A stretch of DNA of 64,000 bases, taken from JANNAT01 sp031422555. GTDB taxonomy: Bacteria > Pseudomonadota > Alphaproteobacteria > Rhodobacterales > Rhodobacteraceae. This document shows, one piece after another, positions 1 through 8,540 of this stretch; position 1 is the stretch's first letter; each line of letters begins with the position of its first letter. The stretch lies in the NCBI GenBank assembly GCA_031422555.1, contig JANPLZ010000075.1:4266-68265 (forward strand), in the 5' to 3' direction. The position numbers and the translations under genes are program-made. The notes under the pieces were generated by a model. It made no database searches. It saw nothing but the letters and a program-made list of their open reading frames with translations, and was not told the DNA's origin.

Positions 1-3000
1 AATATCCGAAAATTTCCACCGCTCCGGGGTTCCAGCTGGTGATCACACCGTTCAAATCCATGCTGAAGACGGCATCGCTTGACGCGTTTACAATCGCTGC
101 CAACTGGCGGGCAATCACATCGCTGCGGCGTTGGTCGGTGACATCTTCGATGGCCAGCAGGATCAGGCTTTGCCTGCCGCCTTCGCGGGTCAGTTTACGC
201 CCGTTCATCACCAGGTGCCGCTGCGCATGGCCGGGCAAGCCATGATCCAGATTGGCATCGCTGAAGGGTTGGCCGTCAAGGATCAGGGTTTCCAGCAGCC
301 CCCGCAAGTCAGAGGAATTCCATTCACCTTGCGCCAAATTGAACACCGACAGCCCGATTGCGCGGTCTTCGGACACGCCGAACCGTTTCTCGAAGGCGGG
401 GTTGATCGACACGATTTTCAGCGCTTCGTCCATCACCACCAAGGGCTGGCGTATCGTCTCTACAATCGCTTGGGAAAAAATACGCGCCTCAGTCGCGGCG
501 TCACGGGCCACCTTGCCGTCGGTGACATCAAAGAAGGTGATGACAACGCCCGCAATCCGGTTGTCCAGCGTGCGGTAGGGCAACATGCGGCGCAGATACC
601 AGCGGCCATTTGCAGACGGCACTTCGGTTTCCAGCACCACAAGTTTTTGCAACACCTTGTCCACATCGGTCAGCAGACTGCCATCATCGAACTTCATCGC
701 GAAATGTTGCAGCGGGCGGCCGATATCAGATGCCATGAAATCGAACAGGTCTTTGGTGCCCGGCGTGAACCATTTTATGCACAGCTTGGTATCCACAAAC
801 AGCGTCGCGGTTTCCGTGCCGGCCAGCAGGTTGTTCAGATCATTGGTGCTGTCTTCCAACTCCCGGATATTGCTTTGCAACTGGCTGTTTACCGTGTGCA
901 ATTCTTCGTTGAACGACTGCATTTCTTCTTTCGAGGTTTCCAACTCCTCGTTGGTGGATTGCAGTTCTTCGTTCATCGAAGTGGCTTCTTCGTTAGTCGC
1001 CTTCAATTCTTCATTGGTGGCTTCCAGACTGGCGATGGTATATTGCAGTTCTGATCGAACCGCCGCCAGTTCGTCGCGCAGCATCGCCTCGTGCAGCACT
1101 GTTTCCGGCGGATCCAGCGCAATCCGCGAGGTAACGCTGTTCGCTGGAATGAAACTGACCAGCAAATGGCCATTGCCTTGGCCCGCCACTTGCGACGCAA
1201 TCACCGTCACGGCGCGATCCGTGTCTTGGTGCAGCAACGTCGCCTCAAAGGACACTTCGCGCAAGCCTTGCTGTGCCTCGCGCACCGCTTGGCGCAGTTT
1301 CACCCCAAGACCCGCGCGCGCCATCGCAAACAGATCGCGCGATGGCTCTCCTGTTGGTTGTTCAAGATAGGCACTGGTGGGACCATGAAAATACACAACG
1401 CGGTGCTGGGCGTCGATCATCACGGCGGCAGGGGCGAACCTGTCCAGCAACGCCCGCCGTGCCAGATCGCCCGCAGACATGTCTGCAGCCACAACGGCGG
1501 TCGACGGTTTTTGCGGATTGGCAACCGGGGTGGCCCCCCGCATCACCGGGAAATTGACGATATCCAGCCGGGTTGGCCCCAGCCTGCGGTAAATGCGCCA
1601 TTTCTTTGACACTTGTTCAAAAACCGCGCTGTGGCGACCAACGGTTTCGGTATTGCCCAGCATCAAAGCGCCGCCATGATCCAGCGCGAAATGGAACAGC
1701 GCAATGATCCCTTGTTGCGCATCAGATTCCAGATAAATCAGCATGTTACGGCAGGTGATCAGGTCGATATGTGAAAAAGGCGGGTCCGTCAGCAGGTTTT
1801 GCGGCGCAAAGATCACCATGGCGCGCAGATCTTTCTTGACCCGGTAGGTGGCGTCATGGCCTTCAAAGAACCGCCGCTGCCGGGTGGCGTCCAACCCGGT
1901 GATCGCGGCCACCGGATACATCCCGTCACGGGCAAAATGCAGATTGTCTTCGCGGGCATCGGTCGCAAAGATTTTGACGTCAAACGATTTGTGCGCCAGC
2001 GACGCCTGTTCGGCGATCAGCATGGCAAGGGTGTAGGCTTCTTCCCCGGTTGAACAGGCGGGCACCCATGCGCGAATGGTGGCACCGGTTTCACGCGACG
2101 CAACCATCGGGGCGATGACCTGTTCGCACAGCGCGGACCAAGCGTCAGCATCGCGAAAAAAGCTGGTGACGTTGATCAGCAGGTCTTTGATCAGCTGCGG
2201 TGCTTCGGCGGGATCGTTGCGCAATTCGGTCAGATAAGCGTCAAGCGACGGCATATTGCGTAGGCTTAGCCGCCGCTGAATGCGCCGCTGCAGCGTGCTG
2301 CGCCGGTAGCTGGCAAAATTATGGCCGGTGCGGGTGCGCAGAACCGTCAGAATCTGGTCGATCAGCGGCTGCGCCCCGGCTTCGGCCGCCTCGCCGCCCA
2401 AGGGTTCGGCAATGTATTCATCCCGAAAATAGCGGCCCAGAACCTCGGCCATCGCCTCAGGTGGCAAGATGTGGTCGGCCAGACCAGCGGCGATAACACT
2501 GCGCGGCATGCCGTCAAATTTGGCGGTGGCCGGATCTTGCACCAGAATCAATCCGCCCGCTGCGCGCACCTCTTTCAACCCATCGGTGCCGTTGCTGCCG
2601 GTGCCCGACAGCACCACCGCGACCACCCGTTCCCCCTGATCCGCCGCAAGCGAGCGGAACAACACATCAACCGGGTGGCGGTGGCCGCGTTTTTCGGCCG
2701 GCTTTACCAGATGCAGCATGCCGTTGCGGACGGTCAGATCGCGGTCAGGGGCGATGACATAGACCGTGTTTGGCCGCACAGGCATCTGATCGACGACCTG
2801 CACCACGGGCATCGCGGTGTGGACGGCCAAAACCTGTGCCATCTGGCTTTCGCGGTTGGGGTCCAAATGCAGCACCACGATAAAGGCGGCCCCGCTGTCG
2901 GGTGGCATCGTGTCAAAAAAGCGGCTGAACGCCTCGATCCCACCCGCAGACGCGCCCATGCCAACGATCAGGCAGCGCTGCGTATTCGGCGCCGCGGTGT

Positions 3001-3046
3001 CGGGGGTTTTGGCGCTATCGGGTAAGGGGGCAGGAAGTCTGGCCAT
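1..3046 (-). CDS. CheB-CheR fusion sensory protein with coiled coil and PAS domains (C-terminus outside window)
   Basis: The reading frame enters from the left edge, so the C-terminus is missing. The N-terminal CheB methylesterase domain (about residues 25-205) shows GASAGG with the nucleophilic Ser, VVLHLDP with the His and NGTDG with the Asp. The CheR methyltransferase domain (about 215-480) has YRRSTLQRRIQRR and the SAM-binding segment ACSTGEEAYT. A long coiled coil of repeated NEEL units (about 650-720) leads into two PAS domains and the start of a third. No phosphoacceptor receiver and no kinase domain is visible in this part. Such fusions are common two-component input proteins in alphaproteobacteria; a histidine kinase module may follow outside the window. 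The ATG was chosen because CheB homology begins soon after it. No chemotaxis genes are adjacent. Confidence 0.9.
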   Translation of the reverse strand, partial: MARLPAPLPDSAKTPDTAAPNTQRCLIVGMGASAGGIEAFSRFFDTMPPDSGAAFIVVLHLDPNRESQMAQVLAVHTAMPVVQVVDQMPVRPNTVYVIAPDRDLTVRNGMLHLVKPAEKRGHRHPVDVLFRSLAADQGERVVAVVLSGTGSNGTDGLKEVRAAGGLILVQDPATAKFDGMPRSVIAAGLADHILPPEAMAEVLGRYFRDEYIAEPLGGEAAEAGAQPLIDQILTVLRTRTGHNFASYRRSTLQRRIQRRLSLRNMPSLDAYLTELRNDPAEAPQLIKDLLINVTSFFRDADAWSALCEQVIAPMVASRETGATIRAWVPACSTGEEAYTLAMLIAEQASLAHKSFDVKIFATDAREDNLHFARDGMYPVAAITGLDATRQRRFFEGHDATYRVKKDLRAMVIFAPQNLLTDPPFSHIDLITCRNMLIYLESDAQQGIIALFHFALDHGGALMLGNTETVGRHSAVFEQVSKKWRIYRRLGPTRLDIVNFPVMRGATPVANPQKPSTAVVAADMSAGDLARRALLDRFAPAAVMIDAQHRVVYFHGPTSAYLEQPTGEPSRDLFAMARAGLGVKLRQAVREAQQGLREVSFEATLLHQDTDRAVTVIASQVAGQGNGHLLVSFIPANSVTSRIALDPPETVLHEAMLRDELAAVRSELQYTIASLEATNEELKATNEEATSMNEELQSTNEELETSKEEMQSFNEELHTVNSQLQSNIRELEDSTNDLNNLLAGTETATLFVDTKLCIKWFTPGTKDLFDFMASDIGRPLQHFAMKFDDGSLLTDVDKVLQKLVVLETEVPSANGRWYLRRMLPYRTLDNRIAGVVITFFDVTDGKVARDAATEARIFSQAIVETIRQPLVVMDEALKIVSINPAFEKRFGVSEDRAIGLSVFNLAQGEWNSSDLRGLLETLILDGQPFSDANLDHGLPGHAQRHLVMNGRKLTREGGRQSLILLAIEDVTDQRRSDVIARQLAAIVNASSDAVFSMDLNGVITSWNPGAVEIFGY

Positions 3047-3224
3047 ACTGTCGATCCCGATCTGGTCGATCCGAACCCACATCGACCGGGTCGTTTTGCA
3101 CAAGCAACCCGCAACCAGCGCGGTAGCACGCCGAACAGCGTGCAAGTTCACATGGTTATGCCCCCGATGCAATGGCAATCGGCGGAGGGGGGGATTTAAC
3201 TGGTAACGCGCGGTTTGGCACGGT

Positions 3225-3255
3225 TAACAGGGCCGCCACTAACAGGGCCGCCACA
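3225..3255. repeat. Tandem duplication of a 15-bp unit (TAACAGGGCCGCCAC)
   Basis: TAACAGGGCCGCCAC occurs twice head to tail in the spacer between the CheB-CheR fusion start and the PRC-barrel terminator. The function is unknown. It lies upstream of the CheB-CheR gene and could affect its promoter, but this may simply be a replication-slippage product. Confidence 0.6.
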
Positions 3256-3260
3256 CAAAC

Positions 3261-3290
3261 AAAAATGCCCGCAACACAGGTGCTGCGGGC
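3261..3290 (-). terminator. Intrinsic terminator after the small PRC-barrel gene
   Basis: Read on the minus strand, GCCCGCA and TGCGGGC form a perfect 7-bp stem around a 10-nt loop and are followed by ATTTTT. It lies 25 bases past the stop of the leftward PRC-barrel gene, the expected place and orientation. Confidence 0.75.
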
Positions 3291-3315
3291 GGAAGTGGTT
3301 CCTGTCGGATCGGGC

Positions 3316-3615
3316 TTACATGTCCGTATGTTCAGGCAAGGCTTCGATCTGTTCCTTGGTCCAGGTGGTTGTGGCATGCACATCGCCGTTTTCATCGCGC
3401 ATGACGTCAAGCGCCGATACCGGGATCACGACGGTTTTACCGCCCATCCCCAGAAACGTGCCGACATCGACGCTGACCTGCATGTTCGCGCCATGCCCGT
3501 GCACATGCGAAACCGAACCGACGTTTTCATCCCTCGGGTCATAGATCGTGCAACCGTCCAGCATCGAGCTGTCCAGATTGGTTGTTTCAAGACGTGTGTG
3601 ATTTGTGTGGTCCAT
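3316..3615 (-). CDS. Small PRC-barrel domain protein
   Basis: A 99-residue protein made almost entirely of one PRC-barrel fold. The diagnostic stretch VDVGTFLGMGGKTVVIP (around residues 55-70) matches the beta-barrel core of the family, which occurs in photosynthetic reaction-centre H subunits and RimM. Chain ends EQIEALPEHTDM resemble the common C-terminal 'lEaaP' segment of these small proteins. No signal peptide is present, so it should be cytoplasmic. The start at MDHTNHT is preceded by GGAAGG with good spacing; a longer reading frame upstream has no such site. It is divergent from a second PRC-barrel gene with related motifs. The exact role is unknown. Confidence 0.8.
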   Translation of the reverse strand: MDHTNHTRLETTNLDSSMLDGCTIYDPRDENVGSVSHVHGHGANMQVSVDVGTFLGMGGKTVVIPVSALDVMRDENGDVHATTTWTKEQIEALPEHTDM

Positions 3616-3886
3616 GGTGCACCTTCCAGTTGAGTGAATGCCAATGCAAAAACGCGGGCGGCATGCAGGATCAAGCCACGGCGCGCCCATCCGTTCCCGA
3701 CCGAAGTTTCGCATTTTTTGCGATCGGCACCTTTCCGCAGTGTCGCAGCCGTCGCAAAAGCGAAGGTTCGCCTACTTGCGCGGTTGGCGAAAAACAGCCG
3801 CGGTCGTTGGGAACCTTGCGTGCCGCCATCCGTTGGACAGACATGCGAAATCAAACGCAGCAGTTTGACAACCCCAGGAGACGTTC

Positions 3887-4759
3887 ATGAAAAAGTTTAT
3901 GGTTTCAACGGCCATTTTGGCCGCCCTTACCGGTTTTGCCTTTGCACAGGATACCGCTGCAACGGGCATGTTCCGGGCAAGCCCCGACGCTATGGAATTG
4001 CGCGCATCAACCTTTATCGGCATGCGCGTGTATGCCACCGAAGCCGCGATCGACGCTGCGGAATATAACGGGATGCAAGACGGCTGGAATGATATCGGCG
4101 AGATCAACGACGTGATCTTGTCGCGCGACGGTAGCGTAGCCGCAGTGCTTGTTGATATTGGCGGGTTCCTTGGCATGGGCGAACGTCAGGTTGCAGTCAG
4201 CATGGACGCCATCAAGTTTGTCAGTGATGCGGCCACCGGTGACGCGCCAGACGATTTCTTTTTGGTGATGACCGCTGCGCGCAGCGATCTTGAAGGCGCA
4301 CCCGATTACATGATGGGTGACAGCGCGAAGGCAACCGATGGTGCGGCGACAGCCGATCCCCAAGTCGCCACAAATGACACGGCGGCGGCCGACACAGCAA
4401 CTGATCCGGCTGCCGTTGCGCAATCGACCGAAAACGGCGCCATGCGTGAGCCGCTTGCCCGTGACGGCTATATGGCGGCCGAAGCGGATTATCTGACCGC
4501 AGAAAAGCTGACCGGCGCAAAGGTGTATGATGCCAACGATGAAGTCATCGGTGAAGTCGGCAGCTTGATTCTGACACCAGAAGGCCAAATCAACCAGACC
4601 ATTATTGATGTCGGCGGCTTCCTTGGCATGGGCGAAAAACCTGTCGCCCTGAACCTGACGGATATTGATATCCTGCGCAACGAGGCCGGCGATGACGTGC
4701 GGGTCTATTTGACCAAGACCAAGGCAGAACTGGAAGCGATGCCTTCGTTCAAGGGCTGA
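3887..4759 (+). CDS. Exported protein with two PRC-barrel domains
   Basis: This 290-residue protein begins with a clear Sec signal peptide (MKKFMVSTAILAALTGFAFA, cleavage after AFA). Two PRC-barrel domains follow, centred on VDIGGFLGMGERQ (about 90) and VDVGGFLGMGEKP (about 240). An Ala/Thr/Asp-rich linker (about 145-185) separates them. The two barrels are clearly internal duplicates of each other and of the divergently encoded small PRC protein. AGGAGA six bases before the ATG supports the start. A periplasmic location is inferred. Exported PRC-barrel proteins are widespread in Rhodobacterales, and their biochemical role is not established. Confidence 0.85.
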   Translation: MKKFMVSTAILAALTGFAFAQDTAATGMFRASPDAMELRASTFIGMRVYATEAAIDAAEYNGMQDGWNDIGEINDVILSRDGSVAAVLVDIGGFLGMGERQVAVSMDAIKFVSDAATGDAPDDFFLVMTAARSDLEGAPDYMMGDSAKATDGAATADPQVATNDTAAADTATDPAAVAQSTENGAMREPLARDGYMAAEADYLTAEKLTGAKVYDANDEVIGEVGSLILTPEGQINQTIIDVGGFLGMGEKPVALNLTDIDILRNEAGDDVRVYLTKTKAELEAMPSFKG

Positions 4760-4780
4760 CATTCTGTCTGATGAAACTGC

Positions 4781-4812
4781 AAAGGCCCGCAAATTTGCGG
4801 GCCTTTGTTTTG
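4781..4812 (+). terminator. Intrinsic terminator after the exported PRC-barrel gene
   Basis: AAAGGCCCGCAAA pairs with TTTGCGGGCCTTT as a near-perfect palindrome and is followed by GTTTTGGG. It lies about 20 bases past the stop codon. The symmetry means it may also serve the leftward FAD-protein gene, which ends just beyond. Confidence 0.85.
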
Positions 4813-4840
4813 GGTCGGCAAGACTTCTGATCCGTGAAAA

Positions 4841-6421
4841 TCACACTTTTGGCTGCAAAATATCAGCCGCAACGATCGCGGCAAGCGCAGCACAATTCGG
4901 CAACCCCTGAGAGAACGGATAGCGCACCAGCACTTGCGGCATGGACAGGCACGACAGGCCATTGTGCAAGCCAGACTGCACCGCAAGCCGGAAGGGCGAT
5001 TGCAGCGGATCAGCAGGGTTTTGCAATGCGCCTACCAGCGTGGAAAACGGCAAGTCCGATGGCAAGGCACCGGTCTGGCCACGCGCATCGACCATCGCGG
5101 CAAAGTCAAGACAGGCATCGTCGGTTCGCACCGTCACGCCGCCATCGGGTGACTGCGCAAAGACTGCGTCGTCGCCGACGGCCACAATATCCAGCACGCC
5201 CGCCGCGCGCAAAGCCGCAAGCCGGTATAATGACAGATGCGGCACGGCGGCATAGCAATCGGCGAAAACCGGCAACAGATGCTTGCGAAACGTCTCCCAT
5301 TCGTCTTGCGTCATGTGGGGCAAGGCGGTCTCAAAAACCTCATGTCCGCGCAGCAAGGCATAGCGCCATTCAATGGTTTCTTCGCGCGCAATGGTTGCGC
5401 GGGATTCCACCAAATTCGCCTGCAGCGCGCGAAACGCCCCCAGCCTTTGACGGCGCGCAAAGTAGGCCGCGCCGAACGCCTCGATGGTTGGGGGCGTCAT
5501 CGCCAGTTCCGTCAGATAGCCGGGATCGCACCTTTGCAATTCCGCGATCAGCAGCGTGAACGTGCGAAGCAGGACTTGCCCCTTGCCATCTGCGTCAAGG
5601 CTTTCAACAGCCGGTTCTGTCAGATGGAACAGCGGCGTATACGGGTAGGGATAGAAAAAATCGGCCTCTGGCAAAATGCCGGTTTTTGATACCATGGTGA
5701 TGGCAAGGGCGTCATGGCCCGGCTGTGCAGCCCATTTCATGCCGGTGCCGGTTTGGGTAAAGGTGCCGTGGCCATGGGCCAGTGCAACTGCGACATCCAC
5801 CGCCGAAAGCGATGATCCCAGAATGCCGATCGCGGCGGCAGGCAGTGCCGCGATGTTCCTTGCGGGCCATGGCGATACCATGGTGGCCGTGCCTTCCGTC
5901 GGGGCCACATCCCATGTGTGGCCAGTTGCCAGCACGACCGTGTCAAAGGCCGTGGTCTTTGACCGGTTGGCTGTCTTGGCCACGACCTCAATCGTCTTTG
6001 CCATCGGCTTGATGTCCACGACGTCGTGCTGTGTCCGAACCACGACCGTATGTCCGGCGGCAGTGCCTGCTGTCACCAGCGCGTGAAGTTGTTCTGCCAG
6101 ATAGGCCCCGATCAGTGTGCGCGGATAAAACGCGCGGTCCGAGATTGCATCCGCCGACACGCCCCAGCGGTCAAGAAAGCCACCGGGTTGCGCGCGCAGC
6201 CAATCGGCAAGGGGGGTGTGGATCAGCGGTATTTCCCGGCTGAAGATGTTCGCCAGCATATAGTCCGGGCTGATGTCTTGGCGGTAAGGCATTCCCGGCC
6301 CTGCAAGCGCCTGCTGTTCAAAAACCGTGATCCGCAGGGGCGCTTTGTGCCCGATCAGGTGTTTAAGCAGAAAGATCGCCATCGGCCCGGCGCCGATGAT
6401 GCCAATGCGTATGCGTTTCAT
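4841..6421 (-). CDS. FAD/NAD(P)-binding protein (NAD_binding_9 type)
   Basis: A 526-residue flavoprotein. The N-terminus carries the Rossmann dinucleotide motif GIIGAGPMA, followed by FEQQALAGPGMPY and NIFSREIP, which are typical of the NAD_binding_9 family of FAD-dependent oxidoreductases. A second ATGHTWD-type motif near residue 180 marks the end of the FAD-binding half. Members are annotated as FAD/NAD(P)-binding or hydroxyacylglutathione-hydrolase-like proteins; the substrate is unknown. It is downstream of and co-directional with the esterase gene, separated by a tandem-repeat array. No signal peptide is seen, so it is probably cytoplasmic. Confidence 0.8.
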   Translation of the reverse strand: MKRIRIGIIGAGPMAIFLLKHLIGHKAPLRITVFEQQALAGPGMPYRQDISPDYMLANIFSREIPLIHTPLADWLRAQPGGFLDRWGVSADAISDRAFYPRTLIGAYLAEQLHALVTAGTAAGHTVVVRTQHDVVDIKPMAKTIEVVAKTANRSKTTAFDTVVLATGHTWDVAPTEGTATMVSPWPARNIAALPAAAIGILGSSLSAVDVAVALAHGHGTFTQTGTGMKWAAQPGHDALAITMVSKTGILPEADFFYPYPYTPLFHLTEPAVESLDADGKGQVLLRTFTLLIAELQRCDPGYLTELAMTPPTIEAFGAAYFARRQRLGAFRALQANLVESRATIAREETIEWRYALLRGHEVFETALPHMTQDEWETFRKHLLPVFADCYAAVPHLSLYRLAALRAAGVLDIVAVGDDAVFAQSPDGGVTVRTDDACLDFAAMVDARGQTGALPSDLPFSTLVGALQNPADPLQSPFRLAVQSGLHNGLSCLSMPQVLVRYPFSQGLPNCAALAAIVAADILQPKV

Positions 6422-6432
6422 CGCCCGTCCAC

Positions 6433-6508
6433 CCCAGTTGTCTGGCCCAGTTGTCTGGCCTAGTTTTGGCCCAGTTGATTGGCCCAGATGATTGGCCCAG
6501 TTGATTGG
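6433..6508. repeat. Intergenic array of 13-bp repeats (CCCAGTTGATTGG)
   Basis: Six head-to-tail units of about 13 bp fill most of the 133-nt gap between the esterase stop and the FAD-protein start. The units are CCCAGTTGTCTGG, a degenerate 11-bp copy, and CCCAGTTGATTGG or CCCAGATGATTGG. Each unit is an imperfect palindrome (CCA...TGG) and could form small hairpins in the transcript. The unit shares TGGCCCA with an 18-bp repeat inside the upstream esterase gene. Confidence 0.85.
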
Positions 6509-6554
6509 CTAGGTAACGCGGACGGGCGATAAAGGTTGCAGGCTGACCGGCAGC

Positions 6555-7769
6555 TTACTGCTGCGCGTGTTGCAAAAAGAACCGCAGCATTTCTTCGGAC
6601 GCAGACGGGCCGCTAGGGTCTGTATAACTGCCATTGGCGTCGCCACCCGCCCAAGCGTGACCTGCCCTGTCGATTTCCCAATATTCGCAAATCGTGCGGC
6701 CCGATGCCGCGTCATAACGGGTCTGGCGGTATGACTTGCCACCGGCCGACTTGCCCTTCTTGGCGATGGGTTTCAGACCGGTATGGGCCGCCACGGTTTG
6801 CGCGACGACAGCCTGACCGTTGCTGGAATGCACGGTTGTATCCGCCAACCCCTGAAACACGATTGTCGGCACGGTTTGCGCCAGTATTTTGCCAGTTGCC
6901 CCGCTGCGCATTGCGGAAAACGCTTGTGGGATATCGGTGGCAGCCCCTACCGCCAGCCCGGAATGCACGCCAACCGCACTGAAAAGATCAGGATAGGCCG
7001 CCCCCATGATGGCCGCCGCCGCCCCGCCCGCAGACAGCCCCGCCACATAGATACGCGCCGCATCGACCGGATGGTCGCGCAGGATGTCACGGGTAATACC
7101 GGCGATCAACGCAGGCTCGCCGCGGTCGCGCGCCTGATCTTCGGCCTTGAACCAGTTCCAGCATTTGTTGGCATTCGCCCCCGATGGTTGGGCCGGGTAG
7201 GCGACAAGAAAACCATGCCGCTCGGCAAGCGCGTTCATGCCTGTGCCCGCAGCAAAATCATCTGGCGATTGCGTGCAGCCATGCAGCATCACAATTAAGG
7301 GCATCGCCCGTGAGGGCTGATTGGCCGGAACATACAGCTTGTAGTCCCGCGTGCCCTGCGCATTGCGATGGGTCATTGTGATGAATTCGGCACCCAAAGG
7401 CACGGCAACGTCAGTCTTGAAAGACCGCGATCTGGCAGGCATTCCCCCTGCCGCGATCTTGCGCAAGGTTTCGCGCAACGACGATCGCGCGGCTTTTGCG
7501 CGGCGCAGATTGGGTGCCGGTTTGGGTGCGACTATCGATTCAGTCTCGCCCAACCGGGTGAACGCGCCCTCGATTACCGAGGCATCGGGGATAAGGCCGG
7601 TTTCTGGCCCAAAGTCGGTTTCTGGCCCAAAGTCGGCTTCTGGCCCAATGTCGGCTTTTGGCCGCGCGGTGGACAGCAACGACTGGATCAGGGCGGTCGC
7701 CTCGGTCAGTTTTCCGGCCTTGGTCAATGCGGTGGCCTTTGCCATGCCAAGGGTAAAGTGGTTGGACAT
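6555..7769 (-). CDS. PHB-depolymerase-family esterase (Esterase_phd)
   Basis: A 404-residue alpha/beta hydrolase of the polyhydroxybutyrate-depolymerase esterase family. The core shows VMLHGCTQSPDDFA (oxyanion region), the GLSAGG lipase box with the nucleophilic Ser, GLADTTVH with the acid and DRAGHAW with the His. The N-terminal 120 residues are a low-complexity linker with a DFGPET-type hexapeptide repeat and no convincing signal peptide, so the enzyme may be intracellular. The start MSNHFTLGMAK follows an AGAGAG site; an upstream extension overlaps the regulator stop and lacks support. It lies 31 bases downstream of a ribbon-helix-helix gene, probably in one operon. The substrate could be PHB, a short polyester or another ester. 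Confidence 0.85.
   Translation of the reverse strand: MSNHFTLGMAKATALTKAGKLTEATALIQSLLSTARPKADIGPEADFGPETDFGPETGLIPDASVIEGAFTRLGETESIVAPKPAPNLRRAKAARSSLRETLRKIAAGGMPARSRSFKTDVAVPLGAEFITMTHRNAQGTRDYKLYVPANQPSRAMPLIVMLHGCTQSPDDFAAGTGMNALAERHGFLVAYPAQPSGANANKCWNWFKAEDQARDRGEPALIAGITRDILRDHPVDAARIYVAGLSAGGAAAAIMGAAYPDLFSAVGVHSGLAVGAATDIPQAFSAMRSGATGKILAQTVPTIVFQGLADTTVHSSNGQAVVAQTVAAHTGLKPIAKKGKSAGGKSYRQTRYDAASGRTICEYWEIDRAGHAWAGGDANGSYTDPSGPSASEEMLRFFLQHAQQ
7601..7665. repeat. In-gene 18-bp tandem repeat (about 3.6 copies)
   Basis: The unit TTTCTGGCCCAAAGTCGG occurs twice exactly, once with two changes and once partially, inside the esterase gene. Being a multiple of three, it keeps the frame and encodes repeated GPE(T/A)DF in the N-terminal linker. 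Near-identity at the DNA level points to recent slippage, so copy number may vary between strains. Confidence 0.9.
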
Positions 7770-7800
7770 TGTGTACTCTCTACTGATGAAAAATGAAGGA

Positions 7801-8193
7801 TCAACTGATCCGGTCGGCAAGGGCTGCCTTGACTGCGTCGCTTGCCTGCAAAGCACCCAACACGTTCAAGGCAGATATGGTTGCGCGGGCCAAGTCCGGG
7901 CTGACGTCATCGGCGATGACGGCAAGGCCAAGCATGCGGATCTCCAGCATCTGGCCAGCCGCTTGCGCCGCGATCAGGTCGGCCGCACTGATATGGCGCA
8001 GGCCCAGATCAACGCTTTTGCGTGTCACCACCTGCCGAACCGTTTCTGCGTGCCGATCAATCTGATTGCGGATGGCGGTTCGGATAAAATCGCTGCGGTT
8101 GGAATAGAACCCCTCCTGCACCAGCAGTTGGATTTGGCCCAGATCAACAAAGCCAAGGTTGATGGTGATCTTTTCGTTGTCGAGCGGCTTCAT
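7801..8193 (-). CDS. Ribbon-helix-helix (CopG-type) transcriptional regulator
   Basis: A 130-residue protein. Residues 5-55 (KITINLGFVDLGQIQLLVQ, then FYSNRSDFIRTAIRNQI) fit the RHH fold: a beta strand that contacts the major groove, then two helices with the conserved NRSDFIR segment. The C-terminal half (about 60-130) has no recognised fold and may bind a ligand or partner. The gene precedes the esterase in the same direction. A perfect inverted repeat lies about 47 bases upstream of its start, so autoregulation of the unit is likely. Its place in front of a PHB-type esterase suggests a role in polymer or ester metabolism, but this is inference. Confidence 0.8.
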   Translation of the reverse strand: MKPLDNEKITINLGFVDLGQIQLLVQEGFYSNRSDFIRTAIRNQIDRHAETVRQVVTRKSVDLGLRHISAADLIAAQAAGQMLEIRMLGLAVIADDVSPDLARATISALNVLGALQASDAVKAALADRIS

Positions 8194-8239
8194 GCGCCAA
8201 ATCCAGTCCTGTGCGGTTCAGGTATTTACATTCGGGGCA

Positions 8240-8261
8240 ATACCATCTGTGTGGATGGTAT
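8240..8261. promoter_or_regulatory. Inverted repeat, candidate RHH operator
   Basis: ATACCATC and GATGGTAT form a perfect 8-bp inverted repeat with a 6-nt alternating TG spacer. It lies in the upstream region of the ribbon-helix-helix gene. RHH proteins usually bind short symmetric sites as cooperative dimers, so this is a good candidate operator. No binding data are available. Confidence 0.55.
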
Positions 8262-8540
8262 ATGGATGTATATTCCCAATCTGCAAGGCCCCCGATAACG
8301 CTATTTCAGTCGATACCGGCGCAAATCTTTTGAAAAGGGTGAGAAGGGTCGGATTTGGTCGCTGCCCGCTTCAACAGGCGGCAGCCAGTGCCGGATCGGA
8401 TTGCGCGGGGGAAAGGTCAGCGGTCTTTCAACCCTTCATACATCAGCAATCATTGGTAAAACTTGCACGCTGTGAAGGAACCTATCCCGCCTGATCGGCA
8501 TTTCATCTAGGTCACAACCGACAATGGGGATCGCATCAAA

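Noticed and set aside
4007..4792. A 261-codon minus-strand frame opposite the exported PRC-barrel gene
   Set aside because: Antisense to a well-supported gene and without any family features.
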